A stretch of DNA of 64,000 nucleotides from assembly GCA_032716605.1 (NCBI GenBank), contig CM064517.1:19388742-19452741 (forward strand), written 5' to 3'. Under the pieces are notes generated by a model. The model did no database searches. It saw only the letters and a program-made list of their open reading frames with translations, and was not told the DNA's origin. Each line of letters starts with the position of its first letter. Positions within the stretch are counted from its first letter, which is position 1. This document shows positions 46,901-55,900 of this stretch, one piece after another. The position numbers and the translations under genes are program-made. Source of the DNA: Paralithodes platypus (lineage: Eukaryota > Arthropoda > Malacostraca > Decapoda > Lithodidae).

Positions 46901-49900
46901 TTGGATTAGGTCTCCTCTTATTCTGCGGTTTGTCAAGGTAAATAGGGTTAACTCTTTTAGTCGTTCCTCATATGGTTAGTTTCTTAGTCAGGGAATAATT
47001 TTAGTTACTCTCCGTTGTACTCTCTCTAGTTTATCAATGCCCTTTGTATAGTATGGCGACCAAAATTGGACACATTATTCCAAATGCGGACGAACCAATG
47101 TATTATATAAAGTGCGTATAATGTTTTCAAATTTATATTCAATAGATCTCCCAATGAAGCCAATACTTTTATTTTTATTTTTTTAACAACTTCAGCGACT
47201 TGTTGGGCAGGTTTTAAATTACTTGTTATATTTACTCTAAGGTCTGTTTCTTTATTTACGTTATCTAGTTGTATTCCATTAATCGAATAGTTTGCGCCTT
47301 CATTTTTACTGCCAATGTAGAACACTTTGCATTTATCTATGTTGAACTTCATCTGCCATGTCTTGTCTAGATCATCCTGAATATCTTTTATGTGCGATGG
47401 CGAGTTTACTTTGCTTGCAATTTTTGTGTCATCAGCGAATTACGAGATTCTGCATGATAACTCATCATCAATATCATTAATATGTATATGAGAAATAGAA
47501 TTGGACCGAGAACTAAGCCTTGTGGTACGCCGCTTGAAACACTTATCCAATTTGAAGCTTTGCCGTTAATTACTACTCGTTGTTTTCACTCTAATCCTGA
47601 ATCCAATGAAGAACAGACCCATGAATACCGTGGGCTTTAAGTTTTGCTATCAGTCTGTTATGAGGCGCTTTATCGAATGCTTTTTGAAAATCAAGGTAGA
47701 CGATGTCAACTGCTTTATCTTCGTCATACACGTTAAGATATTGTGGAAAAAGTCAAGGAGATTTGTCAGACATGAGTGCTTACTTCGGAAACCATGTTGC
47801 GAGTCTTTTATAAGGTTGTTAATTTCTAAATGGCATACAATTTTATTTTGGACTATTGTTTCGAGCAGCTTGCATATAATTGAGGTGAGGATTATTGGGC
47901 GATAGTTGCCAGGCAGAGTTTTATTTCCTTTTTAAAAATTTACTAATTCCTTGAACGTGACAATAGTGCGTTGTTATGTGTGCGATTAGTTTGCTTGGGA
48001 AACAGATTAACTTGCTCATGTAGTAATGTACACACTATGTGGTTGATTGTGTTCTTTTGTTTATAAATTATTATTTTACTTAACCCTCGTGGCCGGGCTG
48101 GTTCTCCAAAGGACGGAGGTCATATCCGGGCGATCTGGCCGAAAAACGTCTAGGCCTAGGCTACCGTATTTTTGTTTATTTTAACTGCTAGAAATTTCCC
48201 ACGCATCTATAAACGTAGTGCCGTTTTCAATCTGTAGACTGGCGTTGAGTAGAGCTCTGTAAGTCAACTGGTTCAGTTGTGATGACGATTTCAGTGGAGC
48301 GAATTTTTCCGCGATGTTGACAATATCGGAGCTTCTCAGACACTAATTTCGTCTTACGTCACAACAATAACATTGATCCGACGTCTCCTTCTTGTTTTCG
48401 GAGGTGCGGTGACGCAACGATCGGCTTTGTTTACATGCGTCGGACGCACGGCGTTCAGACCAAGCTGAATAGGCTTTCAAGCTTACTGCCTGAAAAAGGA
48501 CACCCGGGGTCCTGCCCATCTGCCGCGGTGTCCTTTCACAATGACACCCGAGCTGGAAGGGTTAAGCATGGTTTACACATAGCGATTTTGATTAGTTGTT
48601 TTGTCTTTTTACTGTGTTCGTATAAGTTTTGGTTTGTTTATTTTGCAAGTTTTACATTATAATTAGCTAATTTCCATTCTATGGGGACTTTATTATTTTG
48701 TATTTATTTGTAAAATAGAAGGGTTAGTGGTTTTGAGATTTTATCTTTTACTTCTTTGATGACTTTTGATGAAAACATTTTGGGTCCAGAGGATTTATTG
48801 GATTTTAATTTAATTTAAGGTGTACGAGAGCAAAGTGGAAGGACAGAGAGGGAGAGGTAAACTGAAAGAGAGGTGGAAGGATGGAGTGAGGAAGTATATG
48901 GGTGAAGGCGGTGCTGGTTGGGAGGAGGGGCATCGACTGACTGGGGACAGAGGTGCATGGGGGCGGTTCGTTCGTGGCCACCCCTTCGGGGATCACTGCA
49001 TCAGGCAATAGATAGATAGATATTTAAATATTACATCGGAGATGTCTGCATTCGTAATTTCAAAGTTGCATAGGGCACTGCAGTTGTTAGTGTAAATTGG
49101 CGGAATATGAGGAACAGAGTTAATGTCTTCCTCAGTAAACACTGATGCAAAAAAGTTGTTATGATTTGCATCATTAATTTGTTCCCCTTTTTCATCAACT
49201 AATGGGCTAATTGTCGAGGTTACTACTTTTTTCCTTCTTATATAGCTATAAAACTCTTACGGATTTGACTTGCTTAAATTCGCTATGTGTTATTCATATC
49301 TTTTTTGGCTCTGCCTAATTAATTTTTTTGCTTTACGACGAAGATTGTTGAAATTTTCCCTTTGATTTTGACATTTGGTCCGGTAGAATGCTTCATGGGC
49401 GAGTTTCTTTGTTGCTAGACAGTGTTTTATTTCCTTGTTCCACCATTTAGGTTTATTATTTTTATTTGAACGTCGGTTTTGGACTGGTATGCAAGATTCT
49501 ACAGCATTATTATATATGTTTGAGAATATTTCTCAAATTTTCTCTATATCTGTTATCTGGTTTATTATAAATAATTATTATAATTATTAATAATTATGAA
49601 ATTCCAATTGGTGGAATTGAGGATGATTTTTAGCTTATGAAAGTCAGCCTTTCTGAAATTATGTATTTTCTCCTGGCTTTCATTTGGTTTGACGTTATCG
49701 ATGTTAATGTTGAAGGTTATTGAGCGGTGATCGCTTGAACTAAATTCATCGCCTACCACGACATCTTTCGTTGTGAGGATGAGATCAAGAATATTGTTGC
49801 CACGCGTGGGGGAGTTGACAAACTGATATAGTGAACTTTCTAGTAAGTTTGTATAGAGATCTTGTCCTGTATGTGAGGTTATGGGTTCGCCCCAATTAGT

Positions 49901-52900
49901 CGTGGGCAAATTGAAATCACCAAGAATTACCGCATTTTTATTATTACTTATCTCTACTATTTGGTTGTACAATTCCGAATCGATAGTTGATGGCTGGGCT
50001 GGGGGCCGATAAATTAGTCCCAAGGTTACCATGTCGTAAGATTTATTTTTTAAATTAATATAAATTGCATCAATATGATTTACTCTCTGAATGGAAGCAC
50101 GTACAGGATTAAGACTTTCTTTGACGTTTTGACGTACAGTATAGCAAAACACCACCTCCATTTTTGTCTTCTACTACATTCGAACATATTATAGCCTGTC
50201 AGTGAATATTCTGCTAAGAAATATTGATTTTCGATGTTAAGCCAGGATTCCACATAGCGATTTTGATTAGTTCTTTTGCATTTATCTTGCATCGTCCCAG
50301 TTTTGGTTTGTTTATTTTGCACGTTTTACATTTAATTCCTATAATATCGTATTTTCAGTACAGTACAGTATATGCAATTTCTTCCAAGTCTGAGAATGAG
50401 TTTCGGATACTACGGGCATTAGTAAAGAATACAGTACTTTGATTGGGTTCTGTTTTCTGTGGGGCTTCTTTGATGATGAGGGTGATTTACATTCACTTAG
50501 GGTGACCCTATCGATTGTCCCCTATCGATTGTCCCCGATCAATTTTTTTTTGGGGGGGGGGGGGTGAGAAAATAAAGACTGTTTTGAGTGTGCTTACAGT
50601 CTCAAGTCCTAAATGGCGACATTCCAAGCAACCCTGGTAACCCCTTATTGGCAGCGCTCGACTTAAGTCGTGCACCAATTTGCAGCAAGTTAGGAGCATT
50701 ATTAAGGCTTTTAAAGGGTTAAAATCGAGTGCCAATGGCCGGGAGCGCAGCGGGCCAGACAGTCGACTCCCAGGGCTTACCGCCGCCCATTAACTCATGT
50801 TCCCTGTGTTCTCGAGTGGCCGGCAGTGTAGCCAGTAGTGAGCATAGCTGGGAAAAATATACCGATATATGCTAAACTTCCATGTTCGTGGCACCACTGC
50901 AAGAGAACCACGAGTGCTACGTAGCTCGTTCTGGTCTCATTTTGAAGCTTTTAGTGCCTAGTTTTTTGCTAAATAATGGTTTTTTTCATGCAGATGCTTG
51001 ATTGATCATGCAGGAGGGCCTGAATATGCCCAAATGAGCCCAAAACACCCCACTAGACAAGGGTTAAGGGCTGCCTCTGACATTATCATTAGATATTTGT
51101 CATTCAGAGGTTCCATAAAAGCACCAGGACAATTAAAATTATATCACTTAGCCGAGTTGGCGAGGGGGAATGTGTAAAATAGTCATGGTCAAAGTCTAAA
51201 AAACTCACCACGTGTACAAAGGCATAGCCCTCCACGAGACTATATTCTAGTTCTTCAAATAAGAAATATGGTTACTTCCCTTATATCCGCTCATGGCCGA
51301 GTGGTTACGGTGCCCAACTCTCCCAAATATACCTGGGGTGAGTGGGTTTGAATCCTGTTCAGGATACCTCTCTCCCAATATATATGTCATTATTATTATG
51401 TACAGTAATAACAGTACAATACATATATTTAAAACAAAAAATTTAGGTAACAAACTTCTACAGGCCATTTTATCTTTGGGCCACTTCTCTTTCCTCAAAA
51501 AGTATGTCTGTAGTTTTGAATCACTCTGTATAAATATATATATTTTTAATACTAAATGCTACTTCCTGGGTAAACAAAGTGGAACAAATAAAAATAAGGA
51601 CATTAATACACATTCAATCATAATTGAATAAACTGATTATAGATAAGAAATTAACCCACCTGTCTGAAAGAGTTCTGTTTAAATTGACCGAAGTTCTCAT
51701 CATCAGTTTGCTGTTCCCACTTCTCAGAATGTATTCCTTCGGTGGCAAACTGTGGGAAAAATTATCAATGCATTATTATTTCTAAAACTTATATTGGTTA
51801 ATAACATATGCACAAGTTAAATGTATCACCAAAAAAGGGTTGACAAATAAACTTAGCTATGACATGCCTAATTAGCAAGCTTATTCTTTAAAAAGCAATT
51901 TACAAACAATTTAAATATGTGTATTAACCCTTCATAAGAATACAAAACAGAAAACAAGTCAAATATAAGCAACCTCACAGATACAGATTTTTGCAAACAT
52001 GGTGTTTGAATCATTTGATAAATGGCTTGAAATGGAGCACAGGTGTTTAAAGAGCCTATTAAAATGCTTAACAAGTTAAGATGAACAGATAAACAGTAAG
52101 GATCTCAAATTATATCAATGGGTACTGGCAATATTTGAACGATTACTGTTTCCAGTATCTAACTATTAGTCTAACAAATTGGAAAACAAAATGTTGGAAA
52201 GCCTCCCTATTGTGGCCTCCTGCACTGTTTGCAGTGGATAAAGAATACTTCCTCTGTAATCCCTGTGTGTCGTAAAAGGTGATTAAAAAGAGTCAGTAGA
52301 CGGGACTCCTAAGCCTTGGCTGGCAATCTCATCTAGGGAAAGGAAATTTGCAAAAAAAAAATGAAAAAAAAATGAAAAAAAAATGAAAAAAAAAAATGAA
52401 AAAAAAAATGAAAAAAAAATAAACAAAAAAATTGTGGGCTCCAGCGACTATGAGGAAAAGCCAGCTGGTTTGGGGTAGGGCCTGCGACCCGACTCCGCAA
52501 TAAACCAAAGCCCCAATCACACATAAATTGGGATAAGAGACTGGGGATCGTGGTATACACTACCGGACGGGTGCCCACGACCCCAGCCCAGCAATTCTCA
52601 GGGGTTCAATGCCAGGCATGCCCGGTTTGGCTGTGGTGGGACCGGTCCTACTCCTCCTGCCAGTCGAGCAGGGGTAACAGTTGTGACAAGTGCAGCACAA
52701 AGCCTTCAGGTCCTCATGGTTCTGGTACCAGAAATGTCAACACTTCTCTCTTCCTGAACATCGCAAGGTCCAGGATGTTGAGGATTACGGGATCTTGGTT
52801 TCAGAGACCAGATCCACACTGCTGGTGGTGTGGCCAAGGAGATTGATCACATACGAGTAAGAACTCATTGGAGGATCCTCCAAAACTGCAAGGGCTTTAG

Positions 52901-55900
52901 GAGTGCTGAATTATTTGCGACTGACCAAAGGCTTGTTGCTGCTACACTGAAGCCACGACTCAAAATCAGAAAAATCTAAATGTTATCTCCTAGGGCATTA
53001 TCTTGAGAGGCTGACAGATGAAGAGTATGCAAGGAAGTATGCAGTGGCAGTCTCAAACCAGTTTGAAGCGCTTGGCTCCCTGGAGGACCCTGTAGAATTG
53101 TAGGAAGACTTTTAATGAGGAACCCTATCGACAGCTGATGAATGCATTTCAGTCAAACTGATGTCAAGGAGAGGTTTCCTATCTCCACACTATCACTTTA
53201 CTTTTTTAAACTTTCACCCTCAGCTTCCTCCTCCCACATACCACACAAAACTATTTGACTCCTCGCTGCAGTTTCGCCTCAGAATCCGCCACCAACGGTG
53301 TGGCATCAGTAACTGTTTTAACAACCTATCTCCTGGTGATGGGCTGGTCTATCAGAGTGAGAGTTGAGCGTTCTCTGCCATATCCATAGCTTACTCTGAC
53401 TGTTCCTTTTACTGTACTTATATATTTTCTAGATCTTAAGTGGCGGTGTCTCTTCCATGGATTGACTTCACTCGGTTGGCAATGGATAAATGCACTGAAT
53501 TTCGGTGTGAGCATCCTAGGTTCGAATCCCTGGACTGCCACATGTATTTGTTGATTTAATTAATTGAGTTTAGGAGTAAAGTCGGTTGGTGGAGGGAACA
53601 TATTAATTTATATTCCAATTACTCCCTCTCAGGCATAGGTTGAGAGCCTGTACAATCAACCGTTAGGTCCTGATGTGGCGGCGTCTACGCCGTGGGGCCA
53701 CCTCCCCAGGCTGCCGACCCTCCACGGCCGAAGACAAAATCAACGACCAGTGGAGGAAAACCGGATGCCGGCCGCGGGGAGCAGTTTCGGGAGCCAAACC
53801 GTCACAACCATCCCCTGCCCCCTCCCTGGGGGCACGGGTCCTTGGAGCGGCTTCGGTCGCGCCGGGAATTTCCACACCTCTCACACCACACACACACATC
53901 ACACAGTTTTTCCTACACCGAGAAATGACTCTCCGGCTGTCATTTCTCGAAGACTTCTTCTAGCTGGAGACATTGAGAGCAACCCAGGACCCACGTACAC
54001 ATACATATGTCCAACTTGCTCAAAACCCATCACTTCGAGTCGCCATACTAAGGGTTCAGTTCTCTGCAATTCATGCGGGAACTGGACCCACTTCACCTGC
54101 ACAACACTTGCCTCCAAGAAACACTACACAAACACCTGGACCTGTTCCTCATGCCCCTCCCTCTCCCAGTCAAATCCCTCACCTAAAACCCGTCCACCTC
54201 TCCTCCCCAACCCACCTAACCTTCCCATATCATCCACTCCCCCCCCTAAAACCCGTCCACCTCTCCTCCCTAACCCACCTAACCTTCCCATACCATCCAC
54301 ATCCTCAACTCAACACACCACACCCCATCCTAATCCATTCCAACCCCCATCTCCTGCTCCCCAATCCCCCCCCCACCTCCCCCCACCCCATCCTCGTGCA
54401 GCAGCACCCAACATACATTGTGCACATAACATTAACATTCTTCAACTGAACATAGATGGCATCAACACAAAGAAACACAAACTCTCACACTTCATCATGC
54501 AACACAACATACACATTGCCATAATACAAGAAACAAAACTCCGCACAACACAAAAAACACCCACATTTCATAATTTCACCACCATCAAACAAGACCGGGC
54601 TGTCGGAGGGGGCGGTGGACTTATCACCTTGGTACACAAAGAAATATCATACATAGTAACCAGTGTACAAACCACATCCCTCCTCCCCCCAAATGATAAC
54701 ACAACAGAAATACAGTCAATTAAAATACGCACTGGCAACAACTCCAACATAACCATCATAAACACATACATCCCTCCCCAAACATCCCCTACAGTACCAA
54801 ATGAATACAGACCACACTTACAACACATCACAAACACCCCACACATCATCCTGGGTGGTGACTTCAACGCCAAGACGTCGGCCTGGTTTGTCGACAACCC
54901 CGACACAGACAGAGGGCTGGTACTACAAAACCAAACCGATAACCTCATCATCCTTAACGACATCCATCAACATACCCATATTCCTCACCAAGCCCTCTAT
55001 AACCCATCATCTCCAGACATCACCTTTTGCTCCCCAGAACTCGCCCCCACAACATCCTGGAGGGTGGTCAGAACCTTAGGCTCTGACCACCTCCCGATCA
55101 TTATCACCACCAAAACCAGACTCACCCCAGCTAGCCACAAACACACATACACCAATTATAAAAGAGCTAACTGAGAAGCATTCACAAATGAGACAGAACA
55201 ACACTTCACAACTCTAAACAGTACACCCATCACTAACATCAACAATGCTGTACACATACTCAATAAAACTATCCAAAACGCTGACAAGAAACACATTCCA
55301 AGAGGTAACAGAAAAAGACACGACCCCAACTTCACACCAGAAATTCAAAACCTCATCAGACAACGCGACATACTGAAACACTCCCCAGCACCCCACACAC
55401 AAGACATCACACAACAAATTCAAGCACTCAACACCCAAACTAACAACAAAATACAAGAACAACAAAAACTAAATTGGAATAACTTCCTACAAACACTTGA
55501 TCACAAAACAAACCCCAAAAAACTATACAAAACACTAAACAGCATCACACTTTCCAACAGCAACACAACACAATCACATGCTGCAATCACAACAACACAC
55601 TCTACTCCTTCATGTAAACAACAAGCAAACACTCTCATCAATCACTTTTCACATGTCAGCCACCTAAAACCTCACAAAGACGACCGACGTGTCATCCGAC
55701 GTAAGAGACAATTCCCCACAGACCCTGGCTATACACTCTTCACCAATCACCAGACAAAGCATATCATCAACAATCTCAAGCACTCACCCGCCTGTGGCCT
55801 AGACAACATAAGCAACATACACCTCAGACACCTGGGACCACAAGGCATACAAGCACTCACTAACATATCAAACTACAGCTATTCACACAACACAATACCA

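Larger units (their letters stand above)
46643..50500 (-). mobile_element. LINE-E, longer copy, with four nested insertions
   Basis: On minus: endonuclease start FTNARSIRNSFSDLEEIAY (50450-50380), an FB arm, VILGDFNLPTTNWGEP (GDFN) and FSSSDHRSITFNI (SDH; 50161-49565), linker, RT fingers (48800-48665, 47930-47600), FADD-like motif C (~47435), KFNIDKCKVFYIGSKNEGAN, KETDLRVNITSNLKPAQQ, and C-terminus FFFNRVVNLWNKLPRSVIE to NPRLTACVHE. Stops and frameshifts throughout. Same family as 35876-38215. Lies in intron 3, between exons 4 and 3. Confidence 0.82.

Noticed and set aside
51209..51252. VEGYAFVHV resembles an RRM RNP1 box (GYAFV), suggesting an RNA-recognition-motif protein.
   Set aside because: The in-phase neighbouring exons do not supply the rest of an RRM; exon 4 begins a C2H2 finger directly afterwards. 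The match is short and probably fortuitous.
51287..51362. Functional tRNA-Ser gene.
   Set aside because: A and B boxes are recognisable but acceptor and T arms do not pair, and an ATT tail follows. The other tRNA-like heads fail in the same way.
53673..53963. A 96-codon frame starting at the first ATG of 2A-LINE (MWRRLRRG..) as a separate ORF1.
   Set aside because: It overlaps the 2A frame, has no recognisable domain and ends without relation to element structure. It could act as an upstream ORF, but one copy cannot show that.
53969..53992. The 2A motif as evidence of an integrated virus.
   Set aside because: It is flanked by PHD-like finger, APE endonuclease and RT within a CAA-tailed element that has target-site duplications; no viral capsid or helicase sequence is present.
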